Below are positions 26,720 to 35,629 of a DNA stretch of 64,000 nucleotides, one piece after another. Position numbers and translations under genes: made by a program. The stretch is from Aeromonas tecta (lineage in GTDB: Bacteria; Pseudomonadota; Gammaproteobacteria; Enterobacterales; Aeromonadaceae): assembly GCF_000820185.1 (NCBI RefSeq), contig NZ_CDCA01000036.1, forward strand, positions 786 through 64,785, read 5' to 3'. Numbering within the stretch: position 1 is the first letter of the stretch; each line of letters opens with the position of its first letter. The notes under the pieces are model-generated. The model made no database searches and was not told the DNA's origin. It saw only the letters and a list, made by a program, of their open reading frames with translations.

Positions 26720-27360
26720 TCTCTCCTCCCCCTCTTGAACAACGCCTTGAGGCTTGCAACCCCTCGTTGCCCCGTCTCCTGGTAGAACTCCGGGCTGTGC
26801 TGGATCTGGTCCCTAGTCGGTAGCCCCTTCAGTACCTCAGCACCCAAATCCTCTCCCGCAACCACTCGCCGTAGTAACTGAGCATACGCCTGCTCGAACA
26901 CCAGCCGGTAGGCATCCAAGCTCAGTGTCTGCCGCTCCCAGCTTGTTGTCTTTGCTGCGAGCTCAACGGCAGGGTGTGTAAATCGGCGGGTGCGCACTTC
27001 GACCAGCGCGGTATCCAGCGTCGGCAATCCCAATGATTCGGGGGTGACCTGGCACCACTTGATAAACCTGCTGGTGCTCGGAAACCACTCTCCTCCCTGG
27101 CTGCGTGCTGTACGCATTCCCTGGCTCAGCTGATCACGACTGGTGCAGTTGGCCTCGACCAGCGCCACAGTCCATTCTCGCAATGCCCTGGCTTGCATTT
27201 CGGGATTGGGGAAGGCCCTCTGCCAAGCAGGGAAGATCACCTTGAGCTGCTCGAACAGCATGGCGACCACCTGGGTATCCTGTTCGGTTACCACTGCAGT
27301 AACCTGGCGAACCGGCACGGGCGTGATCTTGCTCGGCATGTTGGCCAGCACCTCGCTCAA
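26707..27360 (-). CDS. Phage replication protein P-like
   Basis: A 217-aa protein (or 210 aa from the internal ATG at 27339) resembling lambda P, which recruits the host DnaB helicase to the phage origin. The similar core is FEQLKVIFPAWQRAFPNPEM, LREWTVALVEANCTSRDQLS, GMRTARSQGGEWFPSTSRFI and KWCQVTPE, against lambda's FPASLANR, WVLAFREN, GMRVARRQ, FLPSPGQFVAWC. The annotated start is TTG 27360; the first seven codons overlap an opposite-strand gene fragment, so ATG 27339 may be the true start. High-GC codon use differs from the toxin genes next to it. Confidence 0.75.
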   Translation of the reverse strand: MSEVLANMPSKITPVPVRQVTAVVTEQDTQVVAMLFEQLKVIFPAWQRAFPNPEMQARALREWTVALVEANCTSRDQLSQGMRTARSQGGEWFPSTSRFIKWCQVTPESLGLPTLDTALVEVRTRRFTHPAVELAAKTTSWERQTLSLDAYRLVFEQAYAQLLRRVVAGEDLGAEVLKGLPTRDQIQHSPEFYQETGQRGVASLKALFKRGRRETPA

Positions 27361-27490
27361 GAACTACGAGCTGAACTACCGGGAAATCAGCGGCAGCACC
27401 TTGTTGTTGATAGCACAGCACCCCGAGCTCTCAGCCCACTTCACCTGGCTGACGACTGGCCAGGGTGAACTTCCGGCCATAGCCGCCTGA
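27353..27490 (+). pseudogene. 5'-truncated phage regulator fragment
   Basis: A C-terminal fragment: SLKNYELNYREISGSTLLLI, AQHPELSAHFTWLTTGQGEL, ending PAIAA and TGA. The HPxLxxxxxWLxTGxG ending is typical of small helix-turn-helix phage regulators, whose DNA-binding half would lie upstream. That half is replaced by the P-like gene on the other strand, so this looks like a recombination scar. Confidence 0.45.
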
Positions 27491-27507
27491 ATGTAGAGGG
27501 ACTCTCC

Positions 27508-27633
27508 ATGAAGCAACTGACCGAAGTCCAGGTGATGGGCTTTCGCGGCTCAATACCGCCTCGCACTGCGACCCGCCGCGCTATCAAGGTCGACCACGAA
27601 CATCGTGCCCTCCTGGTTGAAATGGAGCTTTAG
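27508..27633 (+). CDS. Small basic protein, prophage region
   Basis: A 41-aa frame beginning MKQLTEVQVMGFRGSIPPRT, basic, ending LLVEMEL. AGAGGGA lies 9-10 nt before the ATG. It ends 2 bp before the next ORF, suggesting a small operon. No family recognised. Confidence 0.45.
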   Translation: MKQLTEVQVMGFRGSIPPRTATRRAIKVDHEHRALLVEMEL

Positions 27634-27635
27634 CC

Positions 27636-27854
27636 ATGAATGAAAACACCCTGCTAGCCCTGCTCGAAAGCCAAGAAGCTGAGGCCAACGCCAAGGCCGA
27701 GTGGATCGCTGCGTGGACTGAGGCCAGCCTCCCACTACTGCTGACCGGTGAGCTCGATACTGATGCGGCCACCCTGCTCGCCGAGGTGGATGCAGACCGG
27801 ACCGCACAATTCAATCAGTCAATCTTCCCGATGGATACAGGTGGTTTTCACTGA
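27636..27854 (+). CDS. Small acidic helical protein, prophage region
   Basis: A 72-aa frame beginning MNENTLLALLESQEAEANAK, acidic, predicted helical, ending FPMDTGGFH. GGAGCTTTAGCC precedes the ATG, so the ribosome site lies inside the upstream gene. Probably a small phage gene. It is the last foreign-looking gene before kup. Confidence 0.5.
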   Translation: MNENTLLALLESQEAEANAKAEWIAAWTEASLPLLLTGELDTDAATLLAEVDADRTAQFNQSIFPMDTGGFH

Positions 27855-28080
27855 ACGACTCGCTGACCTCATCGATGACTCTCGGGGCTGTCTAACGGGG
27901 CTGCCCCTCACATTCAATCAAACATCCATTCAGTCCATCAGGACCACACAACTCTTCACCAGCCTGAAATGAGATAGATCCCTGTCGCTGATGGCATCAG
28001 GTATTCATTACTTGTCATTTCACTCTCGAGCTGGCTCATCGTACTATCGTTAAAATAATGAATTAAAATGGAATTTCATC
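27855..28080 (+). other. Right edge of the island and kup leader
   Basis: 226 bp without a gene. I searched by eye for a copy of the tmRNA 3' end (TTCAAATCCCCCC, CTCCACCA) that would mark attR and found none. GC content changes here, so the junction is probably in this interval. Confidence 0.5.
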
Positions 28081-29949
28081 ATGAGCAATGGAGAAGGGCA
28101 TGGCCGGATGGCCATTACTCTGGCGGCGCTTGGGGTAGTTTACGGTGACATCGGCACCAGTCCACTCTATGCCTTGAAGCAGAGTTTTGCGGGGCATATG
28201 GGATTGCAGCCCGGCAAAGAGGAGATCTACTCGATTGTGTCTCTCTTCTTCTGGACCCTCATGATTGTCGTGTCGCTCAAATACGTGCTGCTGGTACTCA
28301 GGGCCGACAACAAGGGCGAAGGTGGCATACTGACATTGGCCTCCCTCGCCGAGCGGCGCCTCTCTGCACGTGCTCGTACTGTGGTGATGCTGCTGGGGCT
28401 GACCGGGGTGGGGCTATTTATCGGGGATGCGGTGATCACCCCGGCGATCTCCGTGCTCTCCGCCGTAGAGGGGCTGCAAATTGTGGCCCCGGATCTTGCC
28501 CCCTTCGTGCTCCCCATCGCTCTGGTCGTGCTGGTGGTGCTGTTCGGCGTCCAGCACTACGGCACCGCCGGGATTGGGCGCTGGTTCGGGCCCATCATGC
28601 TGCTCTGGTTCATCACCCTGGCACTGCTCGGCGTGCTCGAAATAGCACAGAACCCCGCGATCCTGCGGGCCATCAATCCGCTCTATGCCGTTGATTTTCT
28701 GCTGGCCAGGCCGGGAACGGCGTTTGTCGTGCTGGGCGCCGTGGTGCTATGCGTGACCGGGGCCGAGGCACTCTATGCCGACATGGGGCACTTTGGACGT
28801 GGCGCTATCCAGCTAGCGTGGGGGAGCCTGGTGATGCCTGCCCTGTTGCTCAACTACTTCGGTCAGGGCGCCTTGCTGCTGCGTCACCCCGAGGCCATCG
28901 AGAATCCATTCTATCTGCTGGCACCATCCTGGATGACCTTGCCTCTGATTGTGATGGCAACCCTGGCGACCGTCATTGCCTCCCAGGCGGTCATTTCCGG
29001 TACTTACTCCCTGGTTCGACAGGCTATCTTGCTCGGGTTTCTGCCGCGTCAGGAGATCCGCTACACCTCTGAACACGAGAAGGGCCAGATCTATCTTCCC
29101 CTGGTCAATTGGCTGCTGTTAGGAGGGATAGTGCTGGTGATCTTCTGGTTCAAGAGTTCAAGCAATCTGGCTGCTGCGTACGGCATTGCCGTGACAGGTA
29201 CCATGGTGATCACCACGCTGCTGCTCATGGTGGTTGCATTCCATCGCTGGAAACAGCCCCTCTGGCTGATTGGCTTGGTGGGAGCCCCACTGCTACTGAT
29301 GGACCTGGCCTTCTTCAGCGCCAATACCACCAAGTTCTTATCTGGCGGTTGGTTGCCCGTCTCGTTCGCCCTGTTGGCCATCATGGTGATGACCACCTGG
29401 AAGCGCGGACGCGAGCTGGTGCTCGACAAGCTCGAGAACAAGTCGTTGGCACTGCAGTCTTTCGTCGATGATATGCAGCTTCATCCCCCCCTGCTGGTGC
29501 CGGGTACCGCGGTTTTTCTTTCCAAGTCGAACAAGGTCGTGCCCCATGCCATTTTGCATAACCTCAAGCACAACAAGGTGCTGCATGAGCGGGTGATTTT
29601 TCTGACCATTCGGGTAAAGGATGAGCCCTGGTTGCCACCCGAGGAGCGGCTGGAGCTGGCTCAGCTCGGGCAGGGATTCTGGCAGGTCGTCGCCCATTTT
29701 GGTTATCAGGAGACACCCTCCATGAAGGAGATCTTCCAGGCTTGCACCGAGCATGACCTGGTAGTGAGGCTCAGCAATACCTCCTTCTTCCTCTCCTATG
29801 AGTACCTCATCAGCACGGATCTGCCGGGCATGGCGCGCTGGCGTGAAGGGCTATTTATCTGGATGAACCGCAACTCTTCCCGAGCAACCGACTTCTTCCA
29901 GATCCCGGCCAACCGAGTGGTGGAACTTGGTGTGCAGCTTGAGCTGTAA
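28081..29949 (+). CDS. kup: Kup-family potassium uptake protein
   Basis: A 622-aa low-affinity K+/H+ symporter of the KUP/HAK/KT family. The first 430 residues contain about twelve membrane helices, with signatures LAALGVVYGDIGTSPLYALK (residues 12-31), RADNKGEGGILTLASL, GVFLIGDAVITPAISVLSAVEG (in parts) and ALYADMGHFGRGAIQLAW. The soluble C-terminal domain begins near 440 and contains PGTAVFLSKSNKVVPHAILH and the GFQETPS-like GYQETPSMKEIFQ. Length matches E. coli Kup. It stands alone and is native chromosome beyond the island. It complements cvrA (K+ efflux) in this window. Confidence 0.96.
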   Translation: MSNGEGHGRMAITLAALGVVYGDIGTSPLYALKQSFAGHMGLQPGKEEIYSIVSLFFWTLMIVVSLKYVLLVLRADNKGEGGILTLASLAERRLSARARTVVMLLGLTGVGLFIGDAVITPAISVLSAVEGLQIVAPDLAPFVLPIALVVLVVLFGVQHYGTAGIGRWFGPIMLLWFITLALLGVLEIAQNPAILRAINPLYAVDFLLARPGTAFVVLGAVVLCVTGAEALYADMGHFGRGAIQLAWGSLVMPALLLNYFGQGALLLRHPEAIENPFYLLAPSWMTLPLIVMATLATVIASQAVISGTYSLVRQAILLGFLPRQEIRYTSEHEKGQIYLPLVNWLLLGGIVLVIFWFKSSSNLAAAYGIAVTGTMVITTLLLMVVAFHRWKQPLWLIGLVGAPLLLMDLAFFSANTTKFLSGGWLPVSFALLAIMVMTTWKRGRELVLDKLENKSLALQSFVDDMQLHPPLLVPGTAVFLSKSNKVVPHAILHNLKHNKVLHERVIFLTIRVKDEPWLPPEERLELAQLGQGFWQVVAHFGYQETPSMKEIFQACTEHDLVVRLSNTSFFLSYEYLISTDLPGMARWREGLFIWMNRNSSRATDFFQIPANRVVELGVQLEL

Positions 29950-30060
29950 AGATCCCTTCAGCCCCTTGAGCAAGGCGAGTGACGAGGCGCCTGCTCAAGG
30001 GGCCATTCCGATACCGGCACAGTGCCACCACCGCTGGCTCCATGCCATAGCGATAGGACG

Positions 30061-30492
30061 CTAGCCACCCGCGGCCAGCACCAGCCTGCGCCAGGGCCCG
30101 GTGATCTCGCAGTGGCCCGTCTCATCGGTATTTTGCCAACCCAGCCGATGATAAAAGGCCAGCGCCGTGGTGTTGCTGGTAGCCACCTTGAGGGAGGCCG
30201 GTCTGGCATGATCCGCCAGTCCTTGCGTCAACAAGGCCCGTCCCATGCCCTGCCCGTGCCAGTCGGCCGTGACGTACAGATGATGCACAAAACTCTCTGC
30301 CCCCCAGATGGAGATAAAGCCACAGGGGGTACCACCTTGCTCGGCCACCCAGATTTGCTCGCCCCGGGTCTGCTCGGCAAAATCGCTCAATAGAAACAGA
30401 GAGGGCTCGACCCAGTCAAAGGCCTGCCGCCTCCCTTTGAGAAACAGCTGTGCCAGCGTGGGAGCATCCGTGTCTCGCATCATTCTGATCAT
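30061..30492 (-). CDS. GNAT-family N-acetyltransferase
   Basis: A 143-aa acetyl-CoA-dependent transferase. The fold is visible as the N-terminal IRMMRDTDAPTLAQLFLKGR, strand IWVAEQGGTPCGFISIW, motif A VHHLYVTADWHGQGMGRALL (Q/RxxGxG/A pyrophosphate loop) and the C-terminal NTTALAFYHRLGWQNTDET. Start ATG 30492 has AAGGA 7 nt upstream. The substrate is unknown; ESFVHHLYV is typical of small-molecule acetylases. Confidence 0.85.
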   Translation of the reverse strand: MIRMMRDTDAPTLAQLFLKGRRQAFDWVEPSLFLLSDFAEQTRGEQIWVAEQGGTPCGFISIWGAESFVHHLYVTADWHGQGMGRALLTQGLADHARPASLKVATSNTTALAFYHRLGWQNTDETGHCEITGPWRRLVLAAGG

Positions 30493-30675
30493 GAAGAGAT
30501 CCTTATTTTCCTTGGCCATCAATGCCCACTTTCCAATGGATCCCGCTGCCATGTCAAATAACGAGAATGGACCCAGTCGAACATAGCCATGTGTGACCTA
30601 TGACTGCCTATTTTATCGCCTGAGGGGCTATACTGCCTGAGTTCCATCCATGACTGATTTGAGGTTCACTGATTT

Positions 30676-31176
30676 ATGGATAGCAAACAGATTGAAGGCA
30701 ATATCCTGGTGCCCGCTCACATTGACGACGTCTGGCGAGCCTGGACCACCGAGAGCGGTCTGCGCAGTTTTCTGGCTCCCGAGTGCCTGATGGTGCCAGA
30801 GCCCAACGGACCTTTCGAAATCTATTTCAGACCCGATGCGCCACTGGGTGAACGTGGCACCGAAGGCTGCCGGGTGATGGCGGTCATGCCCCATGACTTG
30901 CTCAGCTTCAGCTGGAATTTCCCCCCCCAATTCCCTCATATCCGCCAGCAGAAGACTCTCATCAGCCTGCGTTTCGTGCCGGAGGGTCAGGGAACCCGGC
31001 TTTATTTCCTGCAAACCGGCTGGGCCAACGATCCGGACTGGGATCAGGGCTATGCCTATTTCAAAGAAGAGTGGCTGGAGCTGAGCCTGCCTAGGTTGCA
31101 ATACCGCTTCACCCACGGCCCCATCGACTGGAACAATCCGCCGGGCAAGCTGCAATTAAAATCCCTCGCACAGTAG
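30676..31176 (+). CDS. SRPBCC (AHSA1-like) domain protein
   Basis: A 166-aa hydrophobic-cavity protein of the START/AHSA1 type. Starts IEGNILVPAHIDDVWRAWTT, then LAPECLMVPEPNGPFEIYF, LSFSWNFPPQFPHIRQQKTL and RLYFLQTGWANDPDWDQGYA, the usual order (first helix with a W-x-A-W pattern, then the strand pair, then the long C-terminal helix). Such proteins bind small hydrophobic ligands or act as chaperone cofactors; no specific ligand is deducible. Monocistronic. Confidence 0.8.
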   Translation: MDSKQIEGNILVPAHIDDVWRAWTTESGLRSFLAPECLMVPEPNGPFEIYFRPDAPLGERGTEGCRVMAVMPHDLLSFSWNFPPQFPHIRQQKTLISLRFVPEGQGTRLYFLQTGWANDPDWDQGYAYFKEEWLELSLPRLQYRFTHGPIDWNNPPGKLQLKSLAQ

Positions 31177-31446
31177 GTTGAGCACTAGTGCTCACCCTGC
31201 GGCACAGGCCCGTCCTCTCCTGACCAGATGGGAGGCAACCGAGAGTGACTCCCTTACAGGGACTCGCTCATCCATACAAACAATGAGGTTTATTAACCAA
31301 AACAATGAGATAGACTTAAAAAGCCCTCAGGGCGGCTGATTTCATGCGATGATCGCGGCTGGTAGAAGATGCCTTCTCTGTACAGCAACGATATACACAC
31401 AATAACAACCGCGCCCCAGCACCCATGCTGGGAACATGAGGTAGCC

Positions 31447-32483
31447 ATGTTGATCGAGAAAACACTGCTTGAGCAATTCAACATCAATGAGATCGAAATC
31501 CAACGCCGAATGGAGCTGTTCAAGCTGACGCAGGCTGAGCTGGATCTGCTCGCACAGCAGCAGCCCATCATAGAGCAGCACCTCGACAGCCTCGTCGCCA
31601 AGTTTTACGACAAGCAGACCCAGTTTGACGAGATTGCCCTGCTGATCGGCGATGCCGACACCTTGCAGCGACTGCGCAACGCCCAGCGCCGCTATATCCA
31701 GGAGCTGTTCTCCGGCCACTACGACAACGCCTATGTCAACAGCCGGCTGCGTATCGGTCTGGTGCACAAGCGGATCGGGGTCGAGCCCAAGCTGTACCTC
31801 TCCGCCAGCTGTACCCTCAAGTACCTGATTGAAGATGTGTTGATCGAACACATGGCCAATCAATCGGAAGTCCCCCAGGTGCTGCGGGCCCTCGACAAGC
31901 TGATCAGTTTCGATACAGCACTGGTGTTCGATACCTATATCGGCACCCTACTGAGCGCGGTGGAAAATGCCAAGAAGCGGATGGAGACCTATGCTCGCGA
32001 GCTGGAGGAGAAGTCCAAGATCCTGAGCGCCCATGCGGAGCGCGATCCCCTCACCGAGCTGTACAACAAGCGGGCGATGCAGCGCACCATCATGCGTGAA
32101 CTCAATGCCGCCATACGCCGCAAGAACTACCTGTCGGTGATCTACATCGACGTCAACAAGTTCAAGTTCATCAATGACACCTTCGGTCATGCGAAAGGTG
32201 ACGAGGTCCTGCAAACCCTGGGACAGGCGATCACCGAGAGCTGCCGCACCTCGGACTTCCCATGCCGGATCGGCGGGGACGAGTTTTGTGTGATCCTGCC
32301 GGAGGCGAGCAGGGCCACCGCCTTGCACATCAGCGATCGCATCGAGGCGGCCTTCACCACCCCTACCCGGAGTACTCCATCAGCATCGGCATCTGTGTGA
32401 CCGGCAATGAAAAATTTGTCAGTGCCAACGAGCTGATCGAAGGGGCCGACAAAGCGATGTACGAAGCCAAACAGCACTCCTGA
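31447..32483 (+). pseudogene. Globin-coupled diguanylate cyclase broken by a 1-nt frameshift
   Basis: Sensor plus GGDEF enzyme that would make c-di-GMP in response to oxygen. ATG 31447 (GAGG 5 nt upstream) begins MLIEKTLLEQFNINEIEIQR; a globin-coupled-sensor domain follows (proximal His in RIGLVHKRIGVEPKLYLSA), then a helical linker and a GGDEF domain (ERDPLTELYNKRAM, IDVNKFKFINDTFGHAKGDE, RIGGDEFCVILPEA, active site intact). At about 32359-32362 the frame runs off after FTTP and ends at 32400. The other frame restores YPEYSISIGICVTGNEKF to a stop at 32483 with ADKAMYEAKQ, as in intact GGDEF proteins. One C missing from a C-run explains it. Confidence 0.8.
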
Positions 32484-32509
32484 GTGCGCCAGACTTACGC
32501 CTAGAAAGC

Positions 32510-32543
32510 ACAATGCCGCTCACCCTGAGGTGAACGGCATTGT
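32510..32543. terminator. Hairpin between converging genes
   Basis: ACAATGCCG (32510-32518) pairs with CGGCATTGT (32535-32543), with an inner CACC/GGTG pairing. No T-run; a shared terminator is likely but unproven. Confidence 0.5.
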
Positions 32544-32577
32544 CAGGTAGCAGAGGGTTTCCCGCAGAGGGGTCGCG

Positions 32578-33084
32578 TTACTCTTCTTCCACCTCGTCAA
32601 ACAGCGGGTGATAAAGCACCTCGCCCTGCAGGCCTTCGAGACCACCGGGTTGCAGCTCCATCGCCATGAAACAATCGGCCGGCACCTCGTAGATGCAGTT
32701 CAGACCGAAATCGCTGGCAGGCCGGAAGCCAAAACGGCTGTAGTAAGCCGGATCGCCCAGCACCACCACCGCCTTCCAGTCCATCTCCAGCGCCGTATCG
32801 AGCCCCTCTCGTACCAGATCCGAGCCGATGCCCTGTCCCTGCCAATCCGGATGCACCGCGACCGGCGCCAGACCGAGCCAGGGGCCGTCCTGTCCGTTAA
32901 TGGTGATCGGGCTCAGCAACAGGTGTCCCATGAACTCGTACTCTTCCTCTTCGACCATGGTCACCACGGCGGCGCCACACTCGCGCAGGCGATTGACCAG
33001 CTCGGCCTCGTCGCTACGGCCAAAGGCGGCGCTCACCAGCTCATAGACCGGCAACATGTCGCCGGGGCGCTCGGTTCTCAGCAT
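32578..33084 (-). CDS. GNAT-family N-acetyltransferase (YhbS type)
   Basis: A 168-aa acetyltransferase. MLRTERPGDMLPVYELVSAA and the F-x-x-SDEAELVNRLR segment, PWLGLAPVAVHPDWQGQGIGSDLVREGLD (motif A with QGQGIG, in parts), AVVVLGDPAYYSRFGFRPASDFG and CFMAMELQPGGLEGLQGEV are characteristic of the YhbS branch (COG3153). It ends in an acidic tail EVEEE. Probably monocistronic. Substrate unknown. Confidence 0.85.
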   Translation of the reverse strand: MLRTERPGDMLPVYELVSAAFGRSDEAELVNRLRECGAAVVTMVEEEEYEFMGHLLLSPITINGQDGPWLGLAPVAVHPDWQGQGIGSDLVREGLDTALEMDWKAVVVLGDPAYYSRFGFRPASDFGLNCIYEVPADCFMAMELQPGGLEGLQGEVLYHPLFDEVEEE

Positions 33085-33245
33085 ACAGCGTTACTCCTCG
33101 TACAGCAGAGCAGGCATTATTTCACAGAAGCAGCGGCGGGTTTGAATGCCTTTCGTTGAAAATGGGAGGGCGAGCTCAGGAAAACGCGTTACGCGCTCAT
33201 AAAATACCGTCAGAACGCCCTCATCACGGCGCTGGCATGAGGGCG

Positions 33246-34505
33246 CTAGCGCTCACCTGTACGCTCGACTATGTGCTCACGAAGCAAGCGCAGCAGGTAG
33301 GCGAGCCCCCGCTCACCGCGCTCCTTGAGCAGTGCGCCCCCCCGATGCGAGGGCTGCAAAATACTGCCGCCCTCCAGCCAGCAGAGCGGATGATAACGGG
33401 CCACCAGCTCGGTCCCTGCCAGCCACCGCGTCTCGCTGCCCGTGCGCCCGTCGTCCATCATAAAGAGCGCCAGCTCCAGCACGCCGCCATATTCTCCTCG
33501 GGCCCAGGGGCCATGCAGGATGATCACCGCCACATGGGGATCCTCTAGCCAGGGCGCCAACCCGGCCAGCATGCCATCCGCCAGGACGGGGCTGCGATCC
33601 AGCCGCCAGTAGCTCACCTCAGCGGGATGGCTATCCGTCCCCTTGCGCCGCCCACAGTAGTGCATGCCGAGCTTGGCCATCACCCGGCCGGAGGCCAGAT
33701 TGTCAGGCATGTGACGGGCACTGAGTGCCGGCAGCCGTTGCTGCTCGAAGGCAAAGGCTCTGACCAGTCGCCCCGCCCGGGTGGCAAGTCCCCTGTTCTG
33801 CCAGGGTACTCCCACCCACCAGGCCAGCTCACCGTTCCAGTGCAGGGAAATCACCCCAAGTAAGGGCGCCGTATCTCCCTCCGATGGCAGCGTCAGGGCC
33901 CAGGTCCAGCCCATGCCCAGCGCCGTCTTGCGCTCGCTCATGGCCAGCCAGTCGCGGGCACAATCCGGCGAATAGGGATGAGGAATATTGAGGGTGTAGC
34001 GCGCAAGCGCCTCGTCCGAGCAGTAGCGCACGATGTCTGCCTCGTCGGTGGGCAGCAGTGGTCGCAGCACCAGGGCAGGCGCGTCAGCCACTGGCTGCTC
34101 GTACAAGGTGGGAATATTCAGGCGCCGACCTAGCAGCCGTTGCAGCACCAGGGCCAGATCGTCATCTGCGGCCAGGGGGAGATCCGCGCCGCGAGGCCCC
34201 AGGGTGAGCAGGCCGCTCTCCTTGGCCAGGGTCAGCAGGACCGAGGAGGCGCTGATCAGGATCCGCTGACTCGCACAGGCTTGCTCGGCGGGTGCCTGTT
34301 CCTCGTCCAGCCAGGTGGCGAGCAAGACGCTGGCCGTGAGGGTGCCATCGGGCGGACAATCTGCCCAAGGCGCAGTCAGGCGCCCGGGCTGACGTTCGGC
34401 CCGCTTGCTCAGCAGCAGTTGCCAGCGGTGCCCCTGCCCTTGCCAAGCCAGCAATACCCCCTGCCAGTGGGGCTGCCAGAGAGCCGCCTCAATCAACAAT
34501 TCCAT
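33246..34505 (-). CDS. GNAT acetyltransferase fused to a degenerate nucleotidyltransferase-like domain
   Basis: A 419-aa, three-part protein. Residues 1-140 form an unrecognised N-terminal domain. Residues about 144-303 are a ribosomal-protein-acetyltransferase-like GNAT domain (LVLRPLLPTDEADIVRYCSD, AWWVGVPWQNRGLATRAGRL, ASGRVMAKLGMHYCGRRKGT). Residues 320-350 read VAVIILHGPWARGEYGGVLE, like the GSxARGExxxxSDIDL strand-turn of minimal nucleotidyltransferases, but with GP for GS and LE-L in place of the metal Asp pair, so it is probably inactive. Start ATG 34505 has GGAGG 6 nt upstream. No neighbour suggests a pathway. Confidence 0.65.
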   Translation of the reverse strand: MELLIEAALWQPHWQGVLLAWQGQGHRWQLLLSKRAERQPGRLTAPWADCPPDGTLTASVLLATWLDEEQAPAEQACASQRILISASSVLLTLAKESGLLTLGPRGADLPLAADDDLALVLQRLLGRRLNIPTLYEQPVADAPALVLRPLLPTDEADIVRYCSDEALARYTLNIPHPYSPDCARDWLAMSERKTALGMGWTWALTLPSEGDTAPLLGVISLHWNGELAWWVGVPWQNRGLATRAGRLVRAFAFEQQRLPALSARHMPDNLASGRVMAKLGMHYCGRRKGTDSHPAEVSYWRLDRSPVLADGMLAGLAPWLEDPHVAVIILHGPWARGEYGGVLELALFMMDDGRTGSETRWLAGTELVARYHPLCWLEGGSILQPSHRGGALLKERGERGLAYLLRLLREHIVERTGER

Positions 34506-34810
34506 TCTTTCCTCCGTCATACCTATCGCCGACTCACACCACAGACGCTGGCCAGCCACGGCTCGGAATGCACGCGCCCGGCGCTGGTTCACAGGCGGTA
34601 TCCTCGCAAAAAGGCAGGATCCTGTGAGCAAGTGGCAACCAATTGTTAATCCCTGTTTTTAGCGTGGTTAAACGGCATACCCCATGAAAAAATGCCATAT
34701 GGCCAGCTTGATGAACGTCACATTAATGGCGCCCCTCCCTTTCTATCATTTCCCCATCATGCATCCGCCAGCGCGGTCATGACAGCCAATGCATAACAAG
34801 AGATAACATC

Positions 34811-35629
34811 ATGCAGCACACCAGTCCCCTCAAAACGGTCGTGGTCAGTACCCTGGCTACCGCCCTGCTGATCTTCGTGGCCCAGTATCTGATTGGGAAG
34901 CAAGAGATCAAGATAGGCATCGCCATCATTCCCATCCTGCCCATGCTTTTTGCCGTCATCATCGGCATGGCCGTCTCGGCCAAACCCATCAAGGATCGCA
35001 TCCCCGGCTGGAAGACGCTCTTTACCGCCAAGGAAGAGGGTTTTTGCGGCAAGATGGTGGGCTTTAGCCTGCTGATCCTCGGCACCCAGTATGCCGGCAT
35101 GATCATCCCCAACCTGAAAATGATCCTGAGTGTCGGGGTGCCGCTGTTCCTGCAGGAAATCGGCAACCTGCTGCCCATCTTCATCGCCATCCCGCTGGCG
35201 GTGAAGTTCGGCTTCGGTCGCCGCGCCATCGGGGCCTGCTCCTCCATCAGCCGTGAGCCTTCCATCGCGGTCATTCAGGGCAAATTCGGTACCGGCTCTC
35301 AGGAGTACATCGGCGTGCTCGCCATCTACCTGTGCGGTTCCGTCATCGGCACCCTCTGGTTCAGCGTGCTCGGTAGCATTGCCCCCCTCACCGGTCTGCA
35401 CCCGCTGGCCCTGGCCGCCGGCTCTGGCGTCGGTTCTGGCTCCATGCTGAGCGCCGCCTCCGGTGCCCTCATCAACGGCCTGGACGAGGCACTGGCCCAG
35501 CAGGTACTGAGTATCGCCGCCGCCTCCAACCTGCTCTCCTCCGCCCTCGGTGCGCTCTCCCTGACCTATCTGGGACTGCCACTCGCCGAGAAGATCTTCG
35601 CCCTCTCTTCCAAAGGAGAACAGGTATGA
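34811..35629 (+). CDS. DUF3100 membrane protein
   Basis: A 272-aa inner-membrane protein with about eight spans. KIGIAIIPILPMLFAVIIGM, GKMVGFSLLILGTQYAGMII, KFGFGRRAIGACSSISREPS and AAGSGVGSGSMLSAASGALI are the landmark stretches of DUF3100. Family members often lie next to M20 amidohydrolases, as here. The stop overlaps the next start by 4 nt (ATGA). I infer, without proof, that it is half of a transporter for the hydrolase substrate. Confidence 0.8.
   Translation: MQHTSPLKTVVVSTLATALLIFVAQYLIGKQEIKIGIAIIPILPMLFAVIIGMAVSAKPIKDRIPGWKTLFTAKEEGFCGKMVGFSLLILGTQYAGMIIPNLKMILSVGVPLFLQEIGNLLPIFIAIPLAVKFGFGRRAIGACSSISREPSIAVIQGKFGTGSQEYIGVLAIYLCGSVIGTLWFSVLGSIAPLTGLHPLALAAGSGVGSGSMLSAASGALINGLDEALAQQVLSIAAASNLLSSALGALSLTYLGLPLAEKIFALSSKGEQV

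Noticed and set aside
27361-27420. Two further in-frame TAG codons upstream of the P-like gene
   Set aside because: This DNA encodes the regulator fragment on the opposite strand, so these TAGs are outside any coding sequence and do not count towards the amber pattern.
19549-28080. Search for an attR copy of the ssrA 3' end
   Set aside because: No repeat of the TTCAAATCCCCCC or CTCCACCA end was found by eye at the right side of the island.
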